Counted from the stretch's first letter, positions 20,593 through 30,879 are shown. The stretch: 64,000 bases of DNA from Lysinibacillus antri (GCF_003977595.1 NZ_RYYR01000017.1:1-64000), one strand, 5' to 3'. The notes: generated by a model not told the origin, from the sequence alone. Numbers and translations: made by a program.

Positions 20593-21885
20593 TTATTCAG
20601 TAATTTTTGCGTTCTCAACTAAAAATTCTACTGTTTTTTGAGTGCGAATATCGTTTTCAAGAATTTCAGTTGAACCGCCTAATGCTGTAATGATTTGTTC
20701 GTTTGTCATACCGAATTGACCTGCCATTTTTTCAAGCTCAGCATTTACGTCTTCTTCAGTCACTTCGATGTTTTCAGCTTGGCCGATTGCTTCTAGTGTT
20801 AAAGAAACACGTACGCGATTTTCAGCTTCTGGACGCATTTGTTCGTGTAATGCATTTTCGTCTTGACCTGAGAATTGATAGTAAAGATCTAAAGACATTC
20901 CTTGCATTTGTAAACGTTGACCAAATTCATCAATCATACGGTGGATTTCGTTATGGATCATTGATTCTGGAATTTCGATTTCTGCATTTTCAGCAGCTTT
21001 TTCTACTAATTCATCACGTAATGCACTTTCTGCATCTGCTTTCTTTTGTTCAGCAGCTTGCTCTTTAAGTTTTGCACGTAATGCTTCTAAAGATTCAACT
21101 TCTGGGTCGATTTCTTTCGCGAATTCATCATTTAATTCTGGAAGTACTTTTGTTTTCACTTCTTTAACAGTTACTTTGAAAGTAGCTTCTTTACCAGCTA
21201 ATTCAGCAGCATGGTACTCTTCTGGGAATGTTACAACAACATCTTTTGATTCGCCAGCTTTTACGCCTACTAATTGTTCTTCAAATCCTGGAATGAAAGA
21301 TCCAGAACCGATTTCTAATGCGTAGTCTTCACCTTTACCGCCTTCGAAAGCTACTCCATCTTGGAATCCTTCGAAATCGATTACTGCAGTGTCGCCATTA
21401 ACGATTGCTTCATCTTCTTTAATTTCTAATTCAGCTTTGCGCGCTAATTGTTCTTGGATTTGAGCTTCTACTTCTTCGTCAGTCACTTCAGTTGACGCTT
21501 TTGTTACTTCTAAACCTTTGTAATCACCTAATTTTGGTTCTGGTTTAACTGTAACTTTTGCAGTAAATGTGAAAGCTTGACCTTTTGCGAAAGCTTCAGT
21601 TCCATCGATTTCTGGGTAATCTACAGGAGTGATCCCAGTTTCATCGATTGCATTTGAGTATGCATCTGGAACTAAAATTTCTAAAGCATCTTGATAAAGA
21701 GCTTCTACACCAAAGCGTTTTTCAAAAATCGGACGAGGCATTTTCCCTTTACGGAAACCTGGTACGTTGATTTCTTTTACAACTTTAGCAAATGCTTTAT
21801 CTAGAGCTTTATTTACTTCTTCAGCTGGTACTTCGATTGTTAGAGTACCGATATTACCTTCTTGTTTTTCCCATTTTGCTGACAT
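20593..21885 (-). CDS. tig: Trigger factor
   Basis: Ribosome-associated chaperone with peptidyl-prolyl isomerase activity. 430 aa. The ribosome-binding signature is [17 protein letters not shown] (about 43-59). The FKBP-like PPIase domain includes [12 protein letters not shown] and [15 protein letters not shown] (about 160-210). The C-terminal helical arms are Gln/Glu-rich ([18 protein letters not shown]-like). It is monocistronic, with AGGTATTATAA ahead of the ATG. Confidence 0.97.
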   Translation of the reverse strand: MSAKWEKQEGNIGTLTIEVPAEEVNKALDKAFAKVVKEINVPGFRKGKMPRPIFEKRFGVEALYQDALEILVPDAYSNAIDETGITPVDYPEIDGTEAFAKGQAFTFTAKVTVKPEPKLGDYKGLEVTKASTEVTDEEVEAQIQEQLARKAELEIKEDEAIVNGDTAVIDFEGFQDGVAFEGGKGEDYALEIGSGSFIPGFEEQLVGVKAGESKDVVVTFPEEYHAAELAGKEATFKVTVKEVKTKVLPELNDEFAKEIDPEVESLEALRAKLKEQAAEQKKADAESALRDELVEKAAENAEIEIPESMIHNEIHRMIDEFGQRLQMQGMSLDLYYQFSGQDENALHEQMRPEAENRVRVSLTLEAIGQAENIEVTEEDVNAELEKMAGQFGMTNEQIITALGGSTEILENDIRTQKTVEFLVENAKITE

Positions 21886-21991
21886 TTATAATACCTCCAA
21901 AATTAATTTACAATTGTTAGACAAACCACTCGTTTATACGATTTTGACAACCATTTTAGTATAACATAGTTAGCATGAGTTTCAACTTTTT

Positions 21992-22999
21992 TCATACTTC
22001 TTGTAGTTCTGTAAGCATTTCGAGCTTTTGCAAAAAATCGACAAGTTCATAATCCATTTCTTGTACATGCCCAAACATTGTGCGCACTAAATCAATGTAA
22101 CCTAATGCTACATCCTCCTCATCAAAATCTAGCCATTCAAAGGGATAGGTAACGATCGCATGCTTTGCTATTAAGTATTCGACCATTTCTAATGTAGAAG
22201 GTTCCTTTTCAAGTTTCTCAGAAATTATTCGTGATACATTTATAAATTGCGGTAATTTTGTTGGTAATTCCATTTGTGATGGATTGACCATTTTTTCTTT
22301 GTCAAATTTACTTATTTTTATATCTATATTTACTTCTTGTTCAACTAACAATATTAGAACGATACTTTTAATAAATGGATGGGTTTTCTCATTTTCAATG
22401 ATCGCCTTCAATTCCGCAACGATTGGGCGGATATTCGTCGTTGTCAATTCATGCACTGCAGTTAGCTGCTCATGAGAAGTAAGCTGTAAAAAATTATTGA
22501 GCGAAAATTTATCTTTATCGATCTCAATTAAATTATTTTGTAGATCCTCTTGTTGTTCTTTATTTTCAGCAATATTAGCATTGATTTCTTTTAATCGTTC
22601 AAATTTATCGATTTGCTCTTTTGGAATAGCGCCTTCTTCAAGTAAGGACGTAATAATTTGCTCCACTTGCTTGTATTGTTTCAACTGCATACAAATGGTT
22701 AAATATAATTCCATTATTTCCAAATACATCGTTGGTCCAATACTTAACAATTGTTCACAAGTTTCTTTTGCTTTTTCAAAAGATTTTGCTTCATAGAGTG
22801 AATACGCATAAACACTTAAAGTAAACTCATCCCCCTCTTCATACTGGAGAGCTTCTTCAAATTTTTCATTTGCCAAATCAAATTGATAACTTTCAACATA
22901 ATCATGCGCTTGTTTTAATAAGAACTCCGCTGTCCCAGGAAAGATAACGACATTATTGAATGTTGTATATTTTTTTGTTTTTCTCTTCAAACGTCTCAC
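21992..22999 (-). CDS. TPR-repeat protein, YsoA-like
   Basis: 335 aa. Basic start (MRRLKRKTKK), then helical repeats: residues about 25-110 read as tetratricopeptide units (DLANEKFEEALQYEEGDEF, FEKAKETCEQLLSIGP). A charged middle and a helical C-terminus follow. In B. subtilis the gene beside tig is ysoA, a TPR protein of unknown function, so position and layout agree. No catalytic motif is visible. Confidence 0.75.
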   Translation of the reverse strand: MRRLKRKTKKYTTFNNVVIFPGTAEFLLKQAHDYVESYQFDLANEKFEEALQYEEGDEFTLSVYAYSLYEAKSFEKAKETCEQLLSIGPTMYLEIMELYLTICMQLKQYKQVEQIITSLLEEGAIPKEQIDKFERLKEINANIAENKEQQEDLQNNLIEIDKDKFSLNNFLQLTSHEQLTAVHELTTTNIRPIVAELKAIIENEKTHPFIKSIVLILLVEQEVNIDIKISKFDKEKMVNPSQMELPTKLPQFINVSRIISEKLEKEPSTLEMVEYLIAKHAIVTYPFEWLDFDEEDVALGYIDLVRTMFGHVQEMDYELVDFLQKLEMLTELQEV

Positions 23000-23344
23000 C
23001 CCTGGATGTCTTCAAAATATTTCCACCATTTCCGTTAATATTTTACCTTGAATTGAATAACGAAAACAACTCTAATCTCTTTCGTTTTTATGTAAAGTTA
23101 AGTGGTAGATAAAACGTATCCTTCCACATTTTTTGGAATTATTCAAGTATTTACCTTGTATTGTAATTTTTAATCGACTGAACTCTTTATTTCCCATTTT
23201 TGTTAGTAGCTAAACCACAAAAAGAAAATACCTTTTAGGGAAGAAGGTCTACAAATTGTTACATTTATGTGATTTTGAATAATATTAATAAACTTGTCTA
23301 ATCTAGATTTTGTAAGGAAAAAAGGAATATAAGGAGTGCTATAC
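23000..23344. other. Intergenic region between ysoA and the DUF3231 gene
   Basis: AT-rich, without an ORF. It divides divergent genes, so promoters for both should be here. The ribosome-binding site AAGGAG at 23331-23336 fixes the DUF3231 start. I see no other structure. Confidence 0.5.
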
Positions 23345-23857
23345 ATGGGTATTATGAGTAGAAATCCAAAAGAAGAGCCATTACACTATGGTGAAATATT
23401 CACTATGTGGTCAAACGTTTTAACGAACAACGGTATGATTGCAATGTACCAAACATTATATAACCATACTGGGGATCGCGACTTAGCAAAATTAGTTGAA
23501 GAAGCGATTGTAGGAATGGAAGAAGAAAATAAGCAATTAAAAGAAATCCTAAAAGTGAACGGTGTCGGCCTACCTCCTGCTCCACCAGAACGTCCGAATG
23601 CAAGACTTGAAGATATTCCTGTTGGCGCAAAGTATATGGATCCTGAAATTAGTGCTATCCTTTCTGGTAATGCAGCTGCTGGATTAGTGGCATGTAGTAC
23701 TGCGATGAGTATGTGCACACGGGAAGATATTGCTTATATGTACGCTCAATTCCATATGGCAAAAGCACAAATGGGAGCAAAATTGCTTCGTTTAAATAAA
23801 AGTAAAGGGTGGTTAGTACCTCCCCCACTTCATATGAGTCCACAAGACGAAAGATAA
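23345..23857 (+). CDS. DUF3231 family protein
   Basis: 170 aa from the ATG at 23345, 8 bases after AAGGAG. It reads as a single DUF3231 unit: GIMSRNPKEEPLHYGEIF at the start, PPAPPERPNARLEDIPVGAK in the middle, and LGAKLLRLNKSKGWLVPPPL-type wording near the end. The family is widespread in Bacillales and predicted to be a helical, ferritin-like bundle. Its function is unknown; some members occur in spores or respond to stress. Longer members carry two such units. Confidence 0.88.
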   Translation: MGIMSRNPKEEPLHYGEIFTMWSNVLTNNGMIAMYQTLYNHTGDRDLAKLVEEAIVGMEEENKQLKEILKVNGVGLPPAPPERPNARLEDIPVGAKYMDPEISAILSGNAAAGLVACSTAMSMCTREDIAYMYAQFHMAKAQMGAKLLRLNKSKGWLVPPPLHMSPQDER

Positions 23858-23869
23858 TAAGAAAAGCGA

Positions 23870-23975
23870 AAGGCGCTCGCCCAGCTCTGAAAACAACTGA
23901 CCGACAAAAGGACGCTTTTTGTCCTTGAAGGCGATTTGCGAAGTTGCCCTCGGAGCTAGCGCCTGTAGCTAGACA
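23870..23975. repeat. Probable dispersed intergenic repeat (Bacillaceae type)
   Basis: A GC-richer block directly after the DUF3231 stop. It has complementary ends (AGGCGCT near 23881, AGCGCCT near 23963) and an internal hairpin (AAAAGGACG...TTTTTGTCC). Its wording resembles the roughly 100-bp palindromic repeats scattered through Lysinibacillus and Bacillus genomes. Only one copy is in this window. Confidence 0.5.
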
Positions 23976-24039
23976 AAATATTATAAAGGATAGGAGATGC
24001 ATGATGTTAAGCCGCTTCTATCCTTTTTCAATTTGAAAT

Positions 24040-25140
24040 TTACCGATAATTTCCCTTCAATCCAAATAGAATTCGTAAAATATTTATTTTCCGAATAACA
24101 AAATGATATATCAGCATAATGATTGAAAACGAGCTTAAAATTAAAAAAATCATTTTATAAAGGATTGGCCAAGAAAGATCATGTATTAAAAAGCCAATAA
24201 ATACTATGATCGGTTGATGCAATACATAAAATGGCATTGAAGCCTCACTTGAATACGTTAGGAAGCGATTTGAAAATGCCAAATATTTAGCAGCCAAAGA
24301 AAAAATAACGCATAGCCAACTCCAACAAGCAATAACCTTAACTCCATAAAAAAGGTAATCTTGTATCGATCCTGCTACAGGTAGGCCTATCATAAACCAA
24401 ACGATATAAATTACTGAAGTGATGATTGCTATCACAACTAATTTTTTATAGTTTGATTTTAGAGCCGGTTTAAAGGTAGCACTTGAAAAAAAATAATAAC
24501 CATAGATAAAAATAATGAAATAAAATACGAGATCCCATCCACCTAAACCGAGCGTGTTAATGACACCACTTAAGAACAGAATGAATGGTAGGAGAAGAAA
24601 ATGAAACCCACTAAACTTCTTCACTTGTGGCAATAGTTTAAAGATTGGTAATGCAACAATGGAGAACACGAGTAATACGAGCAAATACCAAAGATGCAAT
24701 CCTGAAAAGGCAAAATTCCCGTTCCCACCGATATCTAAATATAAGCCATCGAAATAAGTAGGAAGAAATTGTAGAAAAGTACCAGAAAATTGGTGATTTG
24801 TTATACGTTCAATAAATACTTGTGGTGGCGATAAAATAAAAACACCGAATACAAGTGGGATTCCTAGTCTAATAAAACGTTCTTTCAAAAAAGTGAAGGT
24901 ACTCCGTTTCGTTAACGAGTGAATCGTATTCATCCCCGAAATCGCAAAAAATATGGGCATAATCCATACCCCTACAAATAGCGAAAAGACCAATATCCCG
25001 CTTGTATCGATGGTATTATTTTTCACATGCCACGGAAATGGATTGAAAAACATCGAGCAATGATACAAAAAAACACCGATTGTTGCAATAACTCGAATCC
25101 AATCCAAATCATATTGACGAACTGTCTTGTTTACGTCCAT
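24040..25140 (-). CDS. Acyltransferase 3 family membrane protein
   Basis: 366 aa with about ten hydrophobic segments. The N-terminus YDLDWIRVIATIGVFLYHC carries the conserved R and H of acyltransferase-3 proteins (OafA/OatA-like), which O-acylate surface sugars or peptidoglycan. FAFSGLHLWYLLVLLVFSI and FYVLHQPIIVFIGFLI are typical later segments. The substrate cannot be told. It has no extracellular SGNH domain. It is a single gene facing the DUF3231 gene, with AGGAGTG before its ATG. Confidence 0.85.
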   Translation of the reverse strand: MDVNKTVRQYDLDWIRVIATIGVFLYHCSMFFNPFPWHVKNNTIDTSGILVFSLFVGVWIMPIFFAISGMNTIHSLTKRSTFTFLKERFIRLGIPLVFGVFILSPPQVFIERITNHQFSGTFLQFLPTYFDGLYLDIGGNGNFAFSGLHLWYLLVLLVFSIVALPIFKLLPQVKKFSGFHFLLLPFILFLSGVINTLGLGGWDLVFYFIIFIYGYYFFSSATFKPALKSNYKKLVVIAIITSVIYIVWFMIGLPVAGSIQDYLFYGVKVIACWSWLCVIFSLAAKYLAFSNRFLTYSSEASMPFYVLHQPIIVFIGFLIHDLSWPILYKMIFLILSSFSIIMLIYHFVIRKINILRILFGLKGNYR

Positions 25141-25220
25141 AAAACACTCCTAAAATTATTGAGAAACTAGAATCCTATATTACCATATTCATCCTTTTAT
25201 TAGATAGAATAATTTCCACA

Positions 25221-25269
25221 CAAAAATAAGGATAGAGAACAGTTGAATACTGTGCTTTATCCTTTTTCA
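25221..25269 (-). terminator. Terminator after the Cj0069-type gene
   Basis: AAGGATA pairs with TATCCTT (25228-25234, 25258-25264), with an inner ACAGT/ACTGT pair. A-rich and T-rich flanks allow bidirectional use. Confidence 0.7.
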
Positions 25270-25301
25270 TCTGATTTGCAATGTATTCTTTTTTCTCTAA
25301 A

Positions 25302-26345
25302 CTATGCTGTCACCGTTTTATTTTTTTTAATAATTGATAGGATTTCTTCGGCTACATTATGGGCTAAGGTTAAATGTGATGTAAACCCAACACATGAACA
25401 ATTCATCTCACCTAATATGTATCGGTCTTGTCCTAATTCATCCGTATCTAAAATAAAGTCTGCTGTCCAAATTAACGGCAAGTCATATCCACCTAGCAAT
25501 GTCATAACTTGTGGTAGTTCACTTAGGAAATTTTCTACTAAGTTTGACCATTGATCTGGCGTATCATATCGGTATTGTGCACCAGAAAATAACGTAGCAC
25601 TGAAGGCATTTTCCGTTTCTGCCGGCTTTTTATGAACGACATACACTGGTTTTTCGCTTAACATAAATAAGCGGATTTCGCCTTCTGTTATACGAGGTAA
25701 GAACGGCATATCAACCAGCATCCCGTTGTCACCTGTAATGTATTGTTCACAGTATTCAATAAACTCCCCTAACTGCCAAAATTCTACGTGATTATCCTTT
25801 GCTTCGGTACACTTAATTTGTGCATCGAATGGAATTTCCTGCTGATGTTCTTGTGGATTCACGAGCGTCACACGCCAAATTCCTTCCCCAGTAGATCCTC
25901 GATTTTGTTTTAGTACACGTTCGCCCTTCGCTAATGATTTTGGGAATTGATGTTTGAAATCTTCCATATTGTAATAAGCAAATGTATCATCCGGAACGAG
26001 TGTTGTTGATTTTAGTTTTACGAGAACATCCTTTGATCCATAACCAATCATCGCATCCGGATGTGGCATACCGATGACCCCATCCTGACAAAGACGACGT
26101 AACATTTCAAAATACGCCTGTTCTTCTTTTAAATTACCTGGATTAATACGAGATACATAGGCTAGTGCATTTGTGGATACATAGTTGTAAATTTCGTCTT
26201 CTTTTTCTTTGTCAAAAAAGATAACTTCTGCATCCATCCCTCTTTCTTTTAGAGCGTCCACCATAGGCATTGTATCCTTACGATACCCATCTGCACCTTT
26301 ATCATTTCCACCTTGCACTTCAAAGAAAATTACTTTATTTCTCAA
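25302..26345 (-). CDS. Cj0069-family ATP-grasp-like protein
   Basis: 347 aa. Residues about 1-100 form a Rossmann-like domain (KVIFFEVQGGNDKGADGYRKD). The middle and C-terminal parts read like an ATP-grasp ligase: VLKQNRGSTGEGIWRV (phosphate-binding loop), EIRLFMLSEKPVYVVHKKP, and DFILDTDELGQDRYILGEMN with acidic and Asn metal ligands. Proteins of this type are annotated after Campylobacter Cj0069. The acceptor substrate is unknown. It stands alone with its own terminator. Confidence 0.75.
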   Translation of the reverse strand: MRNKVIFFEVQGGNDKGADGYRKDTMPMVDALKERGMDAEVIFFDKEKEDEIYNYVSTNALAYVSRINPGNLKEEQAYFEMLRRLCQDGVIGMPHPDAMIGYGSKDVLVKLKSTTLVPDDTFAYYNMEDFKHQFPKSLAKGERVLKQNRGSTGEGIWRVTLVNPQEHQQEIPFDAQIKCTEAKDNHVEFWQLGEFIEYCEQYITGDNGMLVDMPFLPRITEGEIRLFMLSEKPVYVVHKKPAETENAFSATLFSGAQYRYDTPDQWSNLVENFLSELPQVMTLLGGYDLPLIWTADFILDTDELGQDRYILGEMNCSCVGFTSHLTLAHNVAEEILSIIKKNKTVTA

Positions 26346-26515
26346 ACAAATCCCTCCCTTGCATTATTTAATTAAATTATAAAGGTGAAGTATTATATTA
26401 GTTACATTTTTTTGTAAATAATTATTAAATTGTTACTAAATTTTGAATAAGAATAAATACCTAGATTCTTATGGTAATACTATTCATTATAATGAGAGAA
26501 ATTAGGAGGTAGATT

Positions 26516-27262
26516 ATGTTTGATAATAAAGTCGTGATAGTAACAGGAGCAGCACAAGGAATCGGAAAAGAAATCGCAACTCAGTATGCCAAGGTAGGTG
26601 CAAATGTCGTACTAGCTGATCTAAATGAAGAATTAGGTGAAACGGTGAATAACGAATTTCTCGCAGCAGGTTATTCCACAACTTTTGTTAAGACCGACGT
26701 ACGAAAAGAAAAGGATATAGCCAATTTAATGAAACGGGCTGTAGAACAATTTGCAACAATCCACATTCTCATTAATAACGCAGGCATTTTCAAACCTATA
26801 TCACCCTACGACATTACAGTTGAGCAATGGGATGATGTAATGAACACAAACTTACGAAGTGTTTTCTTATGTTCACGTGAAGCAGCAAAATTTATGCGAT
26901 TAAATAAACAGGGTGGTGCAATTGTTTCCATGGCCTCTACCCGCGCAATGATGTCTGAACCATACACAGAATCGTATGCTGCCACAAAAGGAGGCATCGT
27001 AGCATTAACACATGCATTGGCTAGTTCCTTTAGTCATGACAGAATAAAGGTTAATTGCATTTCCCCGGGATGGATTGAGACCGTAGATTACGAAAGCTTG
27101 CGTGAAATTGACCACGAACAACATTTATCAAGGCGCGTTGGAAAACCAGAAGACATTGCCCGCGCTTGTTTTTACTTAACAGATGAGCGAAACGATTTTG
27201 TAACCGGCATTAATCTAACCGTAGATGGTGGAATGACGAAGAAAATGATTTATGAGGAATGA
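26516..27262 (+). CDS. SDR-family oxidoreductase
   Basis: 248 aa classical short-chain dehydrogenase/reductase. The cofactor loop is VTGAAQGIGKEIA (residues 8-20). The acidic D at LADLNEE suggests NAD(H) preference. NNAGIF is the structural motif, and the catalytic SMASTRAMM...YAATKG provides Ser/Tyr/Lys. The C-terminus ends DGGMTKKMIYEE. Substrate unknown. An AGGAGG lies just before the ATG. Confidence 0.9.
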   Translation: MFDNKVVIVTGAAQGIGKEIATQYAKVGANVVLADLNEELGETVNNEFLAAGYSTTFVKTDVRKEKDIANLMKRAVEQFATIHILINNAGIFKPISPYDITVEQWDDVMNTNLRSVFLCSREAAKFMRLNKQGGAIVSMASTRAMMSEPYTESYAATKGGIVALTHALASSFSHDRIKVNCISPGWIETVDYESLREIDHEQHLSRRVGKPEDIARACFYLTDERNDFVTGINLTVDGGMTKKMIYEE

Positions 27263-27442
27263 ATCCTTCATAATTACCTACTAGATGACACGTCTCTTTA
27301 GTTCAGAACGAAATTTTCTTGTTTTCGTTCGAATTTCCAAATAATTGTTACATTGAGTTGACGTATAGTACTAACTGTATTACATTTATATAGAATCGAT
27401 TCCGTTGTTATATAACAACGTACCATACTTCTTTCTTAACAT

Positions 27443-27486
27443 TAAAAAATCCGAAAAACGTCATTTGCCGAGATGACATTTTTCGG
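27443..27486 (-). terminator. Terminator of the OFA-type transporter gene
   Basis: CCGAAAAACGTCAT (27451-27464) pairs with ATGACATTTTTCGG (27473-27486), followed by ATTTTTT on the minus strand. Confidence 0.85.
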
Positions 27487-27502
27487 AAGTTTCCTTAATT
27501 AT

Positions 27503-28780
27503 TTAATACGTAGTTGAGAGATCTCCAACTGTTTCTTCTTTTTTCTTTAGTTCGTTTTGTTTTTTCTGTTTATTTACTTCAGCACGAAGTAATAACGAGA
27601 TTAATAATGAAACTGCAATTAGGCCTGTGAAGATATAGAATACAGGAATATAACTATTTGTCATGTTTCTCACTGTATTTACTAAAATCGGACCAAAAAT
27701 ACCACCTAAAGACCAAGTTGTTAATAGGTATCCATGAATAACACCTAGTTGTTTTGTACCGAATAAATCACTCGCGTAGGCTGGTAAATTTGAGAATCCA
27801 CCACCATAACAACTAACTACTAAGAAAATTAAAATTTGGAATAAAATTACGTTGGACGTAAAAGGTAATACCGCAAATGTAATAATTTGAATAACAAAGA
27901 AAATAACAAAAATATTCGGGCGTCCAATATAATCCGATACAGCAGCCCAAATCAGGCGTCCTCCACCGTTAAACATACCCATTAAACCAACCATTGCAGC
28001 AGCACCGGCTACGGATAAACCAACAATTTCTTGTGCCATTGGGGATGCAACAGAGATCATCATAATTCCCGCTGTTACATTGACTAAATGCATAGACCAT
28101 AACATCCAGAATTGCTTCGTTTTTACTGCTTCACGTGCAAACATTTGTGCTAAATCTTGTTTTACTTTCTTTCCTGAAGCAGTAGCCACTTTCATACCCT
28201 CAGGCATATACCCTTGCTCAGGTGGTGCGATATACGAAGCTCCTAAAATCATTAAAACAAAATAAGATGCACCTAAAATAAAGTATGTTGTAGAAATACC
28301 TACACCTTGCATTAAGTTTGCTGCAACAGGTGCAGTAATTAAAGCACCCGAACCAAAACCTAAAACCGCCATACCCGTCGCAAGTCCTCTACGATCTGGG
28401 AACCATTTTACTAACGTAGAAACCGGTGCAATATAACCAATCCCCATACCTAACCCACTTAATAGTCCGTATGTTAACCAGTAAAGTACAACTGAATCCA
28501 TCATGATTGCTAAACCTGCTCCTGCTTGTCCTGCTCCAAAAAGAACAGCTGCTACCATTGCAGATTTTCTTGGACCCATCTTTTCTACTAAACTTCCAAA
28601 GAGCGCTGCTGCAAACCCAGCTAACCCCATCATAATTGTAAATGCTACAGTAACATTTGTTTCAGTCCAACCCATCTCAGTAACAATTGGTAACTTATAC
28701 ACACTATATGCATAAGCTCCACCAATCGATAAATGGATTGCGATCGCCGAAAGTGCAATTAACCATCGATTTTTCTTCAT
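27503..28780 (-). CDS. MFS transporter, oxalate/formate antiporter (OFA) family
   Basis: 425 aa, twelve membrane segments. The N-terminus IHLSIGGAYAYSVYKLPI, then LVEKMGPRKSAMVAAVLFG (MFS motif A region) and KWFPDRRGLATGMAVLGFG, are characteristic of the OFA/OxlT group. Members exchange organic acids such as oxalate, formate or related monocarboxylates, and the substrate cannot be fixed from sequence. The cytoplasmic tail is Lys/Glu-rich. Monocistronic. Confidence 0.87.
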   Translation of the reverse strand: MKKNRWLIALSAIAIHLSIGGAYAYSVYKLPIVTEMGWTETNVTVAFTIMMGLAGFAAALFGSLVEKMGPRKSAMVAAVLFGAGQAGAGLAIMMDSVVLYWLTYGLLSGLGMGIGYIAPVSTLVKWFPDRRGLATGMAVLGFGSGALITAPVAANLMQGVGISTTYFILGASYFVLMILGASYIAPPEQGYMPEGMKVATASGKKVKQDLAQMFAREAVKTKQFWMLWSMHLVNVTAGIMMISVASPMAQEIVGLSVAGAAAMVGLMGMFNGGGRLIWAAVSDYIGRPNIFVIFFVIQIITFAVLPFTSNVILFQILIFLVVSCYGGGFSNLPAYASDLFGTKQLGVIHGYLLTTWSLGGIFGPILVNTVRNMTNSYIPVFYIFTGLIAVSLLISLLLRAEVNKQKKQNELKKKEETVGDLSTTY

Positions 28781-29276
28781 ATTTCTCTCTTACCCTCTTT
28801 CTTTCTAAATGTGAAGAAGTTGTGAACTACTTTATCAAGATAACATTTACATTATATGAAAATCAATAGTTTTCAAAAAAAAATTATTTAAAAAAAGTAG
28901 ATTTATTGTGCAAAAGATAGAAAATAATTATTTAAACAACAGAATTCAACTATTTTTTAAGTTTTCAGTAAATTATCAATAGGTATTATACAATAATGTT
29001 CAAATTGTGATAACACATATAGCAGGATCGACTTGTAGTAGATAAACACTACACCAGGAGTAATTTTCCATGTAGAAATAATAAACATTAAAAAGAAAAT
29101 AAAAAACATTAAATAGCTTTTAATAACTTGTAAAATTACCCATTCGATTTTTACGATAATAATTAAAACAATTTATACTATTTTTTATTTATTATTTAAA
29201 GTTAGCGATTTAATATATTAAAAAAGTTGTAACAAACTCTTTTTATATGAATATATTATACATTTAATATTTTTGG
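28781..29276. other. AT-rich intergenic region
   Basis: About 500 bases of very AT-rich DNA upstream of the transporter gene and behind the uspA terminator. I see no ORF with a ribosome-binding site and no clear structured element. Confidence 0.5.
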
Positions 29277-29324
29277 CAAAAAAACACACCTTTTTATGAG
29301 GCGATTTTTCCTCAAAAAAGGTGT
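29277..29324 (-). terminator. Terminator of the uspA-like gene
   Basis: ACACCTTTTTATGAGG pairs with CCTCAAAAAAGGTGT, followed by seven T on the minus strand. Confidence 0.85.
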
Positions 29325-29339
29325 CTCATTGAAATACTC

Positions 29340-29762
29340 TTATCGAACAATTAGTACATCACATGTGGCATTTCGAACAATACGTTCTGCCACAGATCCA
29401 ATGACCATTTTCTCCATTTGGTTTACTCCTGTTGCCCCACAAATGATTAAATTCACATTTGGCAGCTGTGTTAAAATGACTTTTGGTGATCCTGCTTCCA
29501 CCATCGTTTCTACATTCTTAACACCAGAAGCGATTGCTTGTTTTTTAATCTCTTCAATCTTTACTTCACATTCTTTTTTTAATTGATCAGCATATTTTAA
29601 ATCGTACGCAGCAACAGAACCGAAAGATTTCGTATCCACAACATTGACTAACAGTAGCATTGCGCCATTTTCTTTCGCTACGGAAACAGCACGATCAAAT
29701 GCTTTTAGGGACTGATTCGAAAAGTCCATTGCTACTGCTATTTTCTTATAATTAGTTACCAT
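29340..29762 (-). CDS. Universal stress protein, UspA family
   Basis: 140 aa single Usp domain. It starts YKKIAVAMDFSNQSLKAFDRAV and ends GATGVNQMEKMVIGSVAERIVRNATCDVLIVR. The G-x2-G-x9-G-[ST] ATP-binding pattern is present in ICGATGVNQMEKMVIGSVA, so it is probably an ATP-binding member. AGGAGG precedes the ATG. Confidence 0.93.
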   Translation of the reverse strand: MVTNYKKIAVAMDFSNQSLKAFDRAVSVAKENGAMLLLVNVVDTKSFGSVAAYDLKYADQLKKECEVKIEEIKKQAIASGVKNVETMVEAGSPKVILTQLPNVNLIICGATGVNQMEKMVIGSVAERIVRNATCDVLIVR

Positions 29763-29927
29763 TATAATCCTCCTCTTGTTAAATGTATGATAACAAATTT
29801 CCTCCGATATCTAAACAATTAAACAACTTCAGAAAGAATAAATGGAATCTGTATAACTCACTTCAATTAACAAATAATAAGGATGGTGAAAATCCACCTA
29901 CTAACTACGATTTGGAGGGATTTACAA

Positions 29928-30104
29928 ATGAACAACGTACGTGAAGGTTTAATCCCAACAGTATTAGGGTCCGCTGTAACTGCAGCTGGTTATGCAATGA
30001 AACAAAAACATGGTTCGAACAAAATGTTAGCGAACACAATTTTTGGATTTGGACTTGCACATATTGTACTCGGTGCAATTGACCTAGTAGAACATCGTCG
30101 TTAG
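29928..30104 (+). CDS. Small hydrophobic protein of unknown function
   Basis: 58 aa from the ATG at 29928, preceded by TTGGAGGGA. A longer frame from 29883 has no better site. It has two short apolar stretches (GLIPTVLGSAVTAAGYAM and ANTIFGFGLAHIVLGAIDLV) separated by KQKHGSNK, so it is likely a membrane hairpin. The 52-bp repeat array starts 50 bases downstream. Confidence 0.65.
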   Translation: MNNVREGLIPTVLGSAVTAAGYAMKQKHGSNKMLANTIFGFGLAHIVLGAIDLVEHRR

Positions 30105-30154
30105 TAACAGAAGGGCACGTAATTGTGCTCTTCTTTTTATGTAATTTATCGGGG

Positions 30155-30812
30155 GATGAAGGACTCTTCCGCTGATTTTTCCAGTAGTTCGGGCTTTCAT
30201 CGCCTCTATGAACACCTCTTCTATCGCTTTTTCCCGCTATTCGAGCTTTCATCGCCCCTATGAACACCTCTTCAGCCGCTTTTTCCCGCTATTCGGGCTT
30301 TCATCGCCTCTATGAACACCTCTTCAGTCGCTTTTTCCCGCTATTCAGGCTTTCATCGCTTCTATGAACACCTCTTCTATCGCTTTTTCCCGCCATTCGG
30401 GCTTTCATCGACTCTATGAACACCTCTTCTATCGTTTTTTCCCGCTGTTCGGGCTTTCATCGCCTCTATGAACACCTCTTCTATCGCTTTTTCCTGCTAT
30501 TCGGGCTTTCATTGCCTCTATGAACACCTCTTCAGCCGCTTTTTCCCGCTATTCAGGCTTTCATCGTCTCTATGAACACCTCTTCTATCGCTTTTTCCCG
30601 CTATTCGGGCTTTCATTGCCTCTATGAACACCTCTTCAGCCGCTTTTTCCCGCTATTCGAGCTTTCATCGCCTCTATGAACACCTCTTCTACCGCTTTTT
30701 CCCGCTATTCGGGCTTTCAACAAGAATATGAACATTATTTCATCCAACTTTCCACGTTTTTTCGGTCTTCATGCACGGTATGATAGATACTTCTTCCCCA
30801 TTTCCCTTTTAG
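30155..30812. repeat. 52-bp minisatellite, about 12 units
   Basis: The word TATGAACACC recurs at 30207, 30259, 30311, 30363, 30415, 30467, 30519, 30571, 30623 and 30675. The same phase continues in diverged form at 30155, 30727 and 30779, each exactly 52 bases apart. The units carry GGGCTTTCATCGCCTC and a small hairpin CCCGCTATTCGGG. The period is not a multiple of three and the units contain stops, so the array is not coding. Units alternate between CTTCTATCGC and CTTCAGCCGC versions. Confidence 0.95.
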
Positions 30813-30879
30813 GTCCATCCACATTCGAATAATGCTCCCAAACATTGTTACAATTAAGGAAAAGACTTGAGGTGAATCA

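Noticed and set aside
29905-30267. 120-codon minus-strand frame running into the repeat array
   Set aside because: Composed of repeat sequence and antisense of the 58-aa gene; a 52-bp period cannot keep a frame.
30155-30812. CRISPR array
   Set aside because: The whole 52-bp unit repeats, with no unique spacers, and no cas genes are nearby.
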